From positions 1,488,001 to 1,552,000 of the forward strand of contig JAGTXX020000011.1 of assembly GCA_019044685.2 (NCBI GenBank): a stretch of 64,000 bases of DNA, in the 5' to 3' direction. A program made the position numbers and the translations under genes. Shown here piece after piece: positions 21,777-30,421 of the stretch (its first letter is position 1; the number at the start of each line of letters is the position of its first letter). Origin of the DNA: Nannochloris sp. 'desiccata' (Eukaryota; Chlorophyta; Trebouxiophyceae; Chlorellales; Chlorellaceae). A model generated the notes under the pieces. That model saw only the letters and a program-made list of their open reading frames with translations. It ran no database searches and was not told the DNA's origin.

Positions 21777-23603
21777 CTATGTTCTCGGTGGTTTTCTTCT
21801 ATGCAGCACCGTTTTTCCACACGCTTCTTCCCCCACTCCTACTCCTAATTTACTATCAAACACTTGAGAGCCACCAACAAACGTCGCCAAGACTTTCCCC
21901 TTCAATTTTTTATTTTCGTACGGCGAAATCTTATGTCGGTGGTACAAGCTTTCTTTAGAAGTATCTGCACATGTACTAGGATCCCATACGACTATATCGG
22001 CATCCATGCCCTGTTTCAACATACCTTTGGATCTATTCAAACCGGTTAAAACAGCAGGGTATTGTGACCAGAGGATATGCAATCGATGTGGCTCCCCACC
22101 ATGTTGAAGGACTTCCCATGTGGCTGGTAAGGCATATTGCAAGCTTGAAATACCACCCCAAGCAGCCATAAAATCTCCCGTATCTAAAGATTTCATACTA
22201 GGGGGCGATGGGGAATGGTCAGTAGCCAAACTATTGAACTTTCCACCTGCGAGCCCGGCGATTAACCCCTCTCTGTTACTTGTATCTCGTAAAGGCGGGG
22301 CGCATTTAAAACGAGTGTCTCCAACAGGTACCTCCTCTGAAACAAAATGGAGGTAATGAGGGGATGTTTCAGCAGAGATACGTAGACCACTTTTACGGGC
22401 AGAGTCTACAAGATCCAGCGTCTCTGTGTCAGCGATATGAACAACATGAATCTTGAACCCAGTTCCGAGAGCCGCTGCCGCTTTGGCTGCAGCAGGGTTT
22501 CGCGCCTTATCGATAGCAGCTGCAGCTGCAGCAGCCTCTTTTTCTGATGGCTTTGTGTCTTCTAATGCTTGAATTAAAGCTTTAACTGCGTTTTGTTCAA
22601 ATCGTGCTGGCCTCGATGCCAACCACGTGCTGTGCTTTTTCACATTCAAGCCTTGTACCGCTGCTGCCGCCTCGTCATCTACCAACTCAGCATGGACTAA
22701 TAAAGGAACGTCTAAAGCGCGTAGTACGGGAAGAGCAGCACGTATATCTTCTGGAGATACATTAGGGAAATCGTTGATTCCGCTGGGGGACATAAAAGCT
22801 TTGAATCCTAGAGCGCCATTTTTAATCAATGCTTTGAGTACTCTTGGGTTGTGTGCATTTTCTGGGACTAAGCCCGTCCAGAATCCTACATTGACATGTG
22901 TTTTATTCCCCTTATTAGATGCAGCAGTTGCAGCTTTACGGCGTAGCTCTGTTACTGAGGTAGTGCAGGGGTGGCTGTTTAAAGGCATATCAATCACGGT
23001 AGTGATGCCACCTGCTGCAGCAGCCTGCGTTGCAGTGAACATTCCTTCCCAGTCTTCTCTCCCCGGTTCATTCATGTGTACATGCGCATCTATGAGGCCC
23101 GGTCCTACTACTGCAGCGCCGTAATCGATTACTTTAAGACCGGGTTTGTTAGAGAGAGTTGCTGCGGAAATGCGGTGACGATCAGAGGTGGGTGACCCTA
23201 CAGCCATATCTGCGATAATCTTCCCACGGACGTGTACATATCCAGGGTATACACCATTAGAGGTGACTATGCGATCAGAAAGGATGAGGAATTCTTTATG
23301 GGGAAGTAAACCGCACGGCGGTGACCATGGATTATGAAGAGCAACGTAGCTACCGACGGCATTTGTCAAGCCTGTTTCTTGCATTCTGCGAAATAAAATC
23401 GCGACTGTGGCGGCTTGCATGAACATGGAGAAGAAAACGCGTCGGCGGGATGGGCCCTGGGGTAGTTCAGGCAAAGGATCATCAGGTCTCGCCATTTTTT
23501 CTATTCTTTTTAGTCGATTTTTTTCCTCTTGCGCTTCTGCTACACCTGTATGATTTTTATGAGTGTCATAATACGAATCAATTTTATTTGCAAAGTCTTT
23601 CAT
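21777..23603 (-). CDS. ALN: allantoinase with N-terminal extension
   Basis: A 608-residue binuclear-metal amidohydrolase that opens allantoin to allantoate in purine catabolism and nitrogen recycling. The metal ligands are all visible: DAHVHMNEPGRED (His about 174 and 176), the carboxylated Lys in LGFKAFMSPSG, His in LLVHAE, His in HVVHIAD, and Asp in LATDHSPSP. Relative to typical allantoinases the N-terminus is about 80-100 residues longer. It is charged, then has a hydrophobic stretch (RRVFFSMFMQAATVAILF) that could anchor it in a membrane such as the ER, where plant allantoinase resides. The open frame reaches 23639 but begins there with TTG; the ATG at 23603 was used, and an upstream exon is not excluded. 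Confidence 0.93.
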   Translation of the reverse strand: MKDFANKIDSYYDTHKNHTGVAEAQEEKNRLKRIEKMARPDDPLPELPQGPSRRRVFFSMFMQAATVAILFRRMQETGLTNAVGSYVALHNPWSPPCGLLPHKEFLILSDRIVTSNGVYPGYVHVRGKIIADMAVGSPTSDRHRISAATLSNKPGLKVIDYGAAVVGPGLIDAHVHMNEPGREDWEGMFTATQAAAAGGITTVIDMPLNSHPCTTSVTELRRKAATAASNKGNKTHVNVGFWTGLVPENAHNPRVLKALIKNGALGFKAFMSPSGINDFPNVSPEDIRAALPVLRALDVPLLVHAELVDDEAAAAVQGLNVKKHSTWLASRPARFEQNAVKALIQALEDTKPSEKEAAAAAAAIDKARNPAAAKAAAALGTGFKIHVVHIADTETLDLVDSARKSGLRISAETSPHYLHFVSEEVPVGDTRFKCAPPLRDTSNREGLIAGLAGGKFNSLATDHSPSPPSMKSLDTGDFMAAWGGISSLQYALPATWEVLQHGGEPHRLHILWSQYPAVLTGLNRSKGMLKQGMDADIVVWDPSTCADTSKESLYHRHKISPYENKKLKGKVLATFVGGSQVFDSKLGVGVGEEACGKTVLHRRKPPRT

Positions 23604-23811
23604 ATAATCGACACAAGACCCTAAAACTTGCAGAGCCAAACTTGGGCCTTTCTTTGCAAAAATTGAATATTAACAGTAGCCAAAACCTCATCAAAAGCAC
23701 TACTTTGCAAATTCAGTATCAAGTTTAGTACGTAATCTATCAGCCCAAGTCCGCAGGAAGTCGCAATAGCTGGATATTACAACAGTCTTTTAAGATCAAA
23801 ATTTAAAAAAC

Positions 23812-25599
23812 ATGCTCCGCTCACTTGCAGTCAGACCTTCTTTACAGGGTAAGTTACTAAATGGACGAGTTCTTAGTATCATTACTAAAAGCTTGAAACC
23901 AGGATTGGCATCTGAAAATTCTCCTTCTCAAACAACCTATTTTGAATTTCTGTCCAAATAAATTGCAGGCTTGCGTCCCTTTTCTAGGAATTCCCTGCCC
24001 AGCAGACGGACTATTTGTGTTAAAAGCATAATGGGCGGGTATCAGTACCAATCTCGCGCTTCTAAACTGCGTTCTCGTGGTGTGGATGTCTATGAGTTTG
24101 GAAATCGCAACTTGAGGGAGGGATGTTTTGGGGAAGACGTTCTCCAGCTCCAGAATTGGCTCGCTGATGAGACCTACTATAATCCTGTTGATGGTGGATA
24201 CACCGGCTACTTTGGATCGGTCACCAAGGAGGCGCTCCAGGCATGGCAGCGTGACAATGGCCTTGAGGCCACTGGGCACTTTGACTCCGTCAGCAAATCG
24301 GCTTACCTGCGTTCTCTTGAGATGCGCACTGCAGAACCTGCTCAGGTAGCATCTTCCTTTATCCAGGGTACCACAGTGGCTGTCCCTGCTCCTGTGGTCA
24401 GCACCACCACTGCTGCTGCTGGCAGCTCCGCTTCTGGCGCCCCTTTTTTTGCTGCCGCTGCGGTGCTTGCTGGCATTGCCTTTGCTCGTCTAGCTACCCC
24501 TGTACTTCGTCGTGTTCAGACTACTGTTATGAACGTCTTCACTTCAACGAAATTAGAGACCACGTCTGCTGAATACAGCACTTTTCCCCATGTTATCAAC
24601 GAGCACTATGACGAAGAAAGCGAACAAGTATACCAGAACGCCATCCAAGAAACAGACAGCCGTCCTTCCCGCTTACGTCGTCTCAGTGACGAAGAACTTC
24701 AGCGGTATATTGCTCCATTCAAAGGTGCTTCTATTACTGGCAGTGGCAAAAAATCATCAACCATCGCTGGCCGTCCAACTCCCCAACGTCCTGTCCCCCG
24801 TCGCTCACTCAATTTGAACACCCCTACCACAACTCCTACTGCTGCCAAAGACACTTCTCTCCCAACTCCCGTGACTTCTCGTCATGGTACTTACTACGGT
24901 GGACGTCAAGTCTTGGATCGAGTGAAAGAGTACTTGGCTGAAGAAGGCAGCATGCCTGCTGCCCCTGGTGCTGTTGGTCAGAGAATGCAGAAATTGGGAT
25001 ATAACATGCGTCCTAATGGTGGAGGCAATAACAGTACAGGTGGTAACTCTCGTACTACTCCTATTGATAATGGTCCTCGTACTATTGCTCAAGCTCAAAG
25101 GGAATACCAACAAGCTTCTAAAATTGTCAGCCCTTTACAAATGATGCATAACAACAACGGCAACACCAGCTCTTTTGAGGATATCCCCGAGGAAGAATTT
25201 GCTGGTGTGGCGACTGCTGTGGCGGTAGCGTCTCCTCGAGAGACTTCTAAAGCGTTGCTCACTGGAACTGAATTAGAAGCTGCCCCCGAGAGTCCTTTAC
25301 GCCCTGTACCTGTCAAGCGAGGATCCAACTCTATTAGAAAGGCCCCTGTTGCTGCAACAGCCTCCGCCACTACTTCTGTGAAGGCTGCTCGCAAGGCAGC
25401 CCCTCGGCCAGTTGCAGTAGTGAAGCCTTCTAGAGCCGGTGAGCAGGAGGAGGAGCGAGCCGCTGCAGCCCCTGCGGCTCAAGCGCCTGTAGACCCTAAC
25501 TCTGCTGTGGTTCTCACAAATAAGCCAGTAAAGCTCCACAAGCCTGCAAGGCTTGCAAGTAGAAGCATCGACTGCAGTAGCATGAGTGATGAGGAATAG
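23812..25599 (+). CDS. plastid-targeted protein with peptidoglycan-binding (PG_binding_1-type) domain
   Basis: A 555-residue protein. Exon 1 is 23812-23848 (MLRSLAVRPSLQ) and exon 2 is 23969-25599; intron 23849-23968. The first ~35 residues are basic and Ser-rich, like a transit peptide. A PG_binding_1-type helical domain follows at about residues 60-115 (CFGEDVLQLQNWLADETYY, GGYTGYFGSVTKEALQAWQRDNGL). One hydrophobic segment lies at about 165-190 (APFFAAAAVLAGIAFARLA). The remaining ~350 residues are low-complexity Ser/Thr/Pro/Ala/Arg sequence. Plants keep such domains in some plastid proteins, but the function here is unknown. Its 3' UTR may reach TGTAA at 25892-25896. Confidence 0.82.
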
Positions 25600-26043
25600 G
25601 ATATTAGATATACATAATATTTAAGAACAAATTTTATAAAGTAAACGCGATTTTTAGTAATATCTCATCTCTCACACTGCCCACGTTTGTTTGCCTTCTC
25701 GTCTTTTCTGCTGCTTTCCTACTATTTTTCTGTTTCCGTACGTATATGGAAGGCCAATTACTTGCTTCTCTCCCTTTGTTGCGGGGAGCGTCGGCAAGCG
25801 GCTTTGCTTCTTGGACCCTTTTTTCTTTCCTCTTGCCTCTGAGACTGATTATGAATGGATGATTTGAATATTTTGACAAAGATTGTACACCTGTAATTGT
25901 CAACTTTACGTTATAAAATAAACAAGAAGAAGCTCGATGTTGGCTTGGTCAGTGCCGAGGGTGACTAACAGCGTCACGCAACGTCACGGTATCCAAAGCG
26001 TGGCGGGAACAACTATTTCCGAAAGGTCATTAAGAAAAGAACG
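25600..26043. other. 3' region of the PG-binding-domain gene, left flank of hAT element
   Basis: The region is AT-rich with no credible ORF. TGTAA at 25892-25896 is a possible distant poly(A) signal for the upstream gene. Confidence 0.45.
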
Positions 26044-26051
26044 CCTTCAGC
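26044..26051 (+). repeat. left 8-bp target-site duplication CCTTCAGC
   Basis: Identical to 26813-26820 on the far side of the element. Confidence 0.9.
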
Positions 26052-26065
26052 CAGTGCTTCGTTTA

Positions 26066-26243
26066 GCCGGCATATATGCCGAAAATGCCGGAAAATGCCA
26101 ATTTTCCGGCATTTTCAGGCGCAGGAACAGGAAAAAATGCCGTGCAAAAAGTGCCGGAGCGGAGCTCCGGCGGGCCAGAAATGCCGGGGGAAAATGCCGT
26201 TTTTTTTCGAAAATTTTGAAAAAATGCCGGAGATTTAGGCCAG
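26066..26243 (+). repeat. left subterminal repeat block (ATGCCG core)
   Basis: I count six direct ATGCCG cores, mostly as AAAATGCCGG-like units, and two inverted CCGGCAT copies. A local palindrome (AAAATGCC AA TTTTCCGGCATTTT region) is near 26090-26115. Short GC-rich patches stand out from the AT-rich surroundings. Confidence 0.8.
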
Positions 26244-26302
26244 TTTTAGAGTACTAAATTAACAAAAGTTCATTTGTAAGAGGTTATTCTCTCATTATCA
26301 CT

Positions 26303-26606
26303 ATGGATACCACTCGGCAGACCAATGATCAGGACTTAGTCCGAACTTTGGTTGCCCAGATCTTTGATCGAGTCATGGCTGTCCAGCACTTGCAACAACC
26401 CATTGATTTGACTTCTTCTCCGTTCAAAGAACCTGCTTTGAAGGTATGTGATGTCATCTGTATGCTTAATTTCTTAAAATAAGCCACCCAAATTCAAATC
26501 TGAATTTTCTTCCTTGTTGCAGAAGAGGAAAAAAGGTATGGAAGGCGAAGAAAAAGCGTCGTGGAGCGCATTTGTAGTTCCTTGTTTTGCTTTTTTAAAG
26601 ATGTAA
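26303..26606 (+). CDS. small spliced ORF inside the hAT element, possible transposase N-terminal remnant
   Basis: A 74-residue product from exons 26303-26443 and 26523-26606. The intron has donor GTATGT and acceptor GTTGCAG and joins phase-0 codons. The N-terminal half is helical-looking (DLVRTLVAQIFDRVMAVQHL). Across the junction a nuclear-localisation-like cluster KKRKKG appears, then KASWSAFVVPC, faintly like the start of a BED finger, which normally opens hAT transposases. I infer a leftover first part of a transposase after internal deletion. No family match can be claimed from reading alone. Confidence 0.4.
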
Positions 26607-26686
26607 TCTAAAGAAATTCCAGCCATGTTTCAATAAGGCGCATCTGCGCTGCTCAGAAATAGTGCCTGATGCTGTCAAGAAAAAAA

Positions 26687-26790
26687 ATGGAAAAAATGCC
26701 GGGGCAGAATCCAAATATGGAAAAAATGCCGGGGCAGAATGCCGAAAAACAGGCCAGGGACGAAAAAATGCCGGGAAAAAATGCCAGGCC
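26687..26790 (+). repeat. right subterminal repeat block (ATGCCG core)
   Basis: There are four direct ATGCCG cores. Two of them sit in a 24-bp unit repeated exactly at 26687-26710 and 26717-26740 (ATGGAAAAAATGCCGGGG then CAGAAT). The ORFs seen on either strand here are products of the repeat. Confidence 0.8.
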
Positions 26791-26812
26791 AAAATCCTTA
26801 AACGAAGCACTG

Positions 26813-26820
26813 CCTTCAGC
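26813..26820 (+). repeat. right 8-bp target-site duplication CCTTCAGC
   Basis: Identical to 26044-26051. Confidence 0.9.
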
Positions 26821-26903
26821 TTCCGTTGCATTGATAATTTTAATAAAAAACGGAAGTTCTTCCAAAGTTTAGGAACAACGTGAACATTGTATCGACCGCA
26901 AAA

Positions 26904-29272
26904 ATGGGTTTAAATGATCTTAAAAATCTCGATCTCAACACCTTGATAGGCTGCAAGCTCACAGCACAGGAAGCATTCGTCTTTCTGGCAGACCTGCAGA
27001 CTATGTTATCTGATGCTCTACCGCAAGACTTGTCCCAGGTAAATTATTTCCTTCTAAACAATTTGTCGTTCTAACGCTTCCAAATTTAGTATTCCTTTAA
27101 CAAAATCTTGCCAACCACGAATTGCAGCTGTGGCGTACAATAAGCAAGTATGTACTACGCCCAGACTATCCATTTGAACTACACCAGCTTCTGTTCAAAA
27201 CCACCTACCTCGGATGGAACACCGAGGCCAATGGTCCCGCTCCTGTGTGGATCCCCACTCAACAAGGCGCAGTCTCCACAAACGCAGGCAGATTTATGAA
27301 TACTCTTGAACTAAAAGCTCCTTCTGCATGGAACAGTCAACAATATAGGCCATCTGGGGACCCTAGAGCAGACTGGCCTTTGCTTTACCGCCTTTCCATC
27401 GACCACCCTGAAATGTTTTGGCCGCTGGTTTTAGAGGAATTTCGTTTTAAATTCCACACCCCTCCTAAAAAGATCTTGGAAAATTGTACAGATGATCCTG
27501 ACGCAGTACAATGGCTTCCAGGAGCGCGCTTCAACATCGCAGAATGTGCTCTAACGGGCCACGATCCAGACCGGCCAGCTATCCTCTGGGCTGCGGAAGA
27601 TTCACCTACTACAGTACATACCATTACTCGTGGTGAATTAGCACAGCAGGCGCAGCATTTCGCTAACTCACTCCACGCTTGGGATCTCAAACCAGGGGAT
27701 GCTGTTGGTTTAGACATGCCAATGGTCCCCCAAGCAGTGGCAGCTTACTTGGGAATTATCCTTGCTGGCTGCGTGGTGGTGTCAATTGCAGATAGTTTTG
27801 CTCCCAAGGAGATAGAATCTAGGCTACGTATAGCAAATGCAAAGGCTATAATAACGCATGATGTTGTTCTAAGAGGTGGGAAGGTGCTACCTTTATATGC
27901 TCGCGTTGTAGAAGCGGGAGCGCCGAGAGCTGTTGTCCTACCAGCTGGTGGCGGGGGTGGACACCAAGCACAAAATAAAATTCGTGGAGAGCTTCGTAGT
28001 GGCGATATATCCTGGGATACATTTTTATCTTTCGCTCCAGTACCAAATACACTCCATCCGTACATCTCTGCTGCTGATTCTAACAGCACTATTTCAAATA
28101 TTTTATTTAGCTCCGGAACCACTGGAGAACCCAAAGCCATTCCTTGGACACACGTCACCCCTCTTCGTTGCGCTACAGATGCTTTCTTCCATCAAGATGT
28201 ACGTGTAGAAGATGTTGTATGCTGGCCTAGTTCTATGGGATGGATGATGGGAGCCTGGCTTGTTATGAGTTGTTTATTAAACGGGGCAGCAATGGCGTTG
28301 TTTACCGGCAGCCCAGTGGACCGGCAATTTGGTCAATTCGTATCTTCCGCTCGTGTAGCAGTTCTAGGTCTCGTTCCTAGTATTGTAAGATCTTGGAAGG
28401 CGAGTGGATGTATGCGAGGCATCGACTTTAGCTGCATACGGTGCTTTTCCTCGACTGGAGAAGCCTCTGCTGCGGAAGAATATTTGTGGCTATCGTCTTT
28501 GGCTGGGTATTGTCCTGTTATCGAGTATTGCGGTGGCACTGAGATTGGTGGTGGGTTTTTAAGTGGAAGTATGGTACAGCCACAAGCACCTGCTACGTTT
28601 TCAACGCCTACTATTGGAACTAGGCCAGTTGTTTTAGTTCCAATTGAGAGTTCTGAGATTCGAAATGGCGGTGGTGGTGGCGGGAGTGGTGCAAGGGAGA
28701 TTCCTATTGAGCCAGCTACTGGGACCACCTCTGCCCTCGGAGAATTGGCTTTAATAATGCCACAGTTAGGTGTTTCTCAAAGCTTGCTGAATGCAGATCA
28801 TAGAAGGGTGTATTACGAAGGGATGCCAAGATCTATGTTGCGCCGTCATGGAGATGAGGTGGAGAAACTAAGTAATGGGTACTGTAAAGCACATGGTCGT
28901 GTAGATGATACAATGAATCTAGGAGGAATAAAAGTGAGCTCTGTAGAGCTTGAACGAGCTGTTGTTGAAGGAGTAGGAGAAGTAGCAGAGGCGGCCGCAG
29001 TGGCGGTGCCGCCGGCTGACGGGGGCCCTGACAAACTCGTTTTATTCTTAGTTTTAAAAAGCAGTGAAGGAGATGTTAGTCCAAGATTAACACGGGCTTG
29101 TCAGCACGCTATTTCCTCTCGTTTAAACCCTTTGTTTAAAGTTGGAGCGGTGCGCGTCATTTTGGCATTGCCACGAAACGCTTCTAATAAAGTAATGAGG
29201 CGTGTTTTGAGGGATGAATTGGCCTTGGGCAGTGAGAGTGATAAAGAGAAGATCTCAAAGAGTAGATTATAG
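26904..29272 (+). CDS. AAE18: peroxisomal acyl-activating enzyme, AAE17/AAE18-like
   Basis: A 759-residue member of the AMP-forming acyl-CoA synthetase superfamily, in the acetoacetyl/acetyl-CoA-synthetase-like branch of plant AAE17/18. Exon 1 is 26904-27038 and exon 2 is 27128-29272; the intron has donor GTAAAT and acceptor TTGCAG. The ATP/AMP signature ILFSSGTTGEPKAIPWTH is clear, as are YCGGTEIGGGF, the hinge region GRVDDTMNLGGIKVSSVELE, and a possible adenylation Lys in the NASNKVMRRVLRDEL block. The protein ends in SRL, a PTS1 peroxisomal signal, fitting AAE18, which can process peroxisomal auxin precursors. The exact substrate is unknown. The frame also reaches a GTG at 26880; the ATG at 26904 was used. 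TGTAA is at 29295-29299. Confidence 0.9.
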
Positions 29273-29576
29273 ATTAGAAGTTATGAAAATGAATTGTAAA
29301 CAAGATTGTGATTTTTCGTTGTACTACCGACATGTCATCGGCAAATTGGTTTTCTTTGTCATAACTTGAGATACAAATATGCGACTTAAAGCAATGCCAC
29401 GCATTGTAGTTCTACAATGTTGCAATAGGATTGCCAAAGGCTCGAAAGAAGAACCTAAATCGGTGTCACTTACGTGCATCATGCGTCGGGTCGCGGTAGG
29501 ATGAGCAAACGGTAATGGATTGCCCTGGAAATTGTTTTGCATATGCCGTCCATGCTCCACAGTGCTGTAAATTGAC
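29273..29576. other. 3' region of AAE18-like gene and downstream flank of the permuted tRNA
   Basis: It contains TGTAA at 29295-29299 for the upstream gene. No other gene is recognised. Confidence 0.45.
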
Positions 29577-29580
29577 AAAA

Positions 29581-29707
29581 TACGAAGGATTCGCTCATAC
29601 CACTGAGCTACACCGGCTTGTGGTAGAGTTCATACATTTATTGATAACAAATAAACTTTACAACGATAGCCTGCCGGAGACGAGGGTCGAACTCGCGACC
29701 TAATCCT
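29581..29707 (-). tRNA. circularly permuted tRNA-Thr(CGT) gene
   Basis: On the minus strand the 3' half (29707 to 29672, tRNA positions 38-73) comes first, then a 54-nt intervening sequence (29671 to 29618), then the 5' half (29617 to 29581, positions 1-37). Joining 37 to 38 gives a 73-nt tRNA. The acceptor pairs GCCGGTG with CTCCGGC, with six of seven pairs formed and U6:U67 mismatched. The D stem is GCTC/GAGC with loop AGTGGTAT, and the anticodon stem AATCC/GGATT is perfect. The anticodon loop TTCGTAA has anticodon CGT, the variable loop is AGGTC, and the T stem GCGAG/CTCGT closes the loop TTCGACC. The discriminator is A73 and no CCA is encoded. The A box (TAGCTCAGTGG) and B-box-like GAGTTCGACCC are in reversed order. 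TTTT at 29577-29580 directly follows the 5' half and would end Pol III transcription. The junction is at the canonical 37/38 intron site. Confidence 0.88.
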
Positions 29708-30421
29708 ATTTCAATCGTAGGAAATTTCAATCCTGGCCTGGACAAGATGGTTCTACGTAATCAGAAGACTGAGTTATGGGGCGGGGCTGAAGCTGCTGCT
29801 ATCGATGTGCAGTTCCCTTCTTCTCCTTGTTTTCCATCCTCCTTTTCCCATTTTGATGCTGCTCTCTCCTTATCTATACATTTCTGGTCCATTGACGTTG
29901 TCTCGTTGACGGCGGCAGCTCACCGGTGAGGTGGGTCGGGCTATATGTAAAAATCTCAGCTCAGCTCAGCTGCCGTCGATGATCATGGGGGCACTGCACT
30001 GTGGCTTTGCCCATCGGACGCACTCTCATTCGTCCAAAACATCCATGTAATATTTTATAGCCAGTAAGTTCGATAGATATAGATATGCCTCATCTGCTCT
30101 CCATGTTGCCTCTATTCCAGCCGCTTCTTCGGCCGAGTCTTTAGGGTTTTAGGGTTCTCTTTCAGGCGCTCTTTCTCGCTAAGTTTCTGGTCCTATTCAC
30201 AGACCCTCCATATCGTTACAAGGACTATTTTACAGCAGATCTAGCCTCTGCATTTCTTGTCAGATTTGTGGATCAATGAGTCGAGGGTCATTTTCACTTT
30301 TAGAATCTTGTTCAAGATCAGATTGTTGACCGTCGTTTCTATCTTTTAACTCTTATTGAATTCCCCCTTTAATTATTATTCTTATAGTTCAATCAACCCT
30401 AATACATCCTATCCTACAAAA
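29708..30421. other. tRNA leader and DNAL1 promoter / 5' leader
   Basis: This 714-bp region upstream of the DNAL1 ATG also holds the leader of the permuted tRNA (minus strand). Apart from the telo-box-like motif at 30140-30156 I see no gene. Confidence 0.4.
30140..30156 (+). promoter_or_regulatory. telo-box-like motif TTTAGGGTTTTAGGG
   Basis: Two TTTAGGG units in a row, the plant-type telomere unit and the core of the promoter telo-box, lie about 270 bp upstream of the DNAL1 start. Only two units are present, so this is a short motif and not an interstitial telomere. Confidence 0.4.

Larger units (their letters stand above)
26052..26812. mobile_element. non-autonomous hAT-type DNA transposon, complete, 761 bp
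   Basis: The element is bounded by a perfect 14-bp terminal inverted repeat: CAGTGCTTCGTTTA at 26052-26065 and its reverse complement TAAACGAAGCACTG at 26799-26812. It is flanked by an exact 8-bp direct repeat CCTTCAGC (26044-26051 and 26813-26820). An 8-bp target duplication with TIRs starting CA(G)TG is diagnostic of the hAT superfamily. Both subterminal zones are packed with an ATGCCG-core repeat, as expected of hAT transposase-binding sites. It is far too short for a transposase but carries a small spliced ORF. It ends 92 bp before the ATG of the acyl-activating enzyme gene. The perfect TIRs and target duplication suggest a fairly recent insertion. Confidence 0.9.

Noticed and set aside
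26595..26883. Protein genes in the ATGCCG repeat block
   Set aside because: Open frames on both strands follow the repeat unit and have low-complexity products; they are by-products of the transposon ends.
29581..29707. Two unrelated tRNA pseudogene fragments or a SINE
   Set aside because: The halves complement each other exactly (37 + 36 nt, perfect anticodon stem) and meet at the canonical 37/38 site, which chance fragments would not do. No poly-A or target duplication marks a SINE.
30140..30156. Interstitial telomere
   Set aside because: Only two TTTAGGG units are present, as expected of a promoter telo-box or chance.
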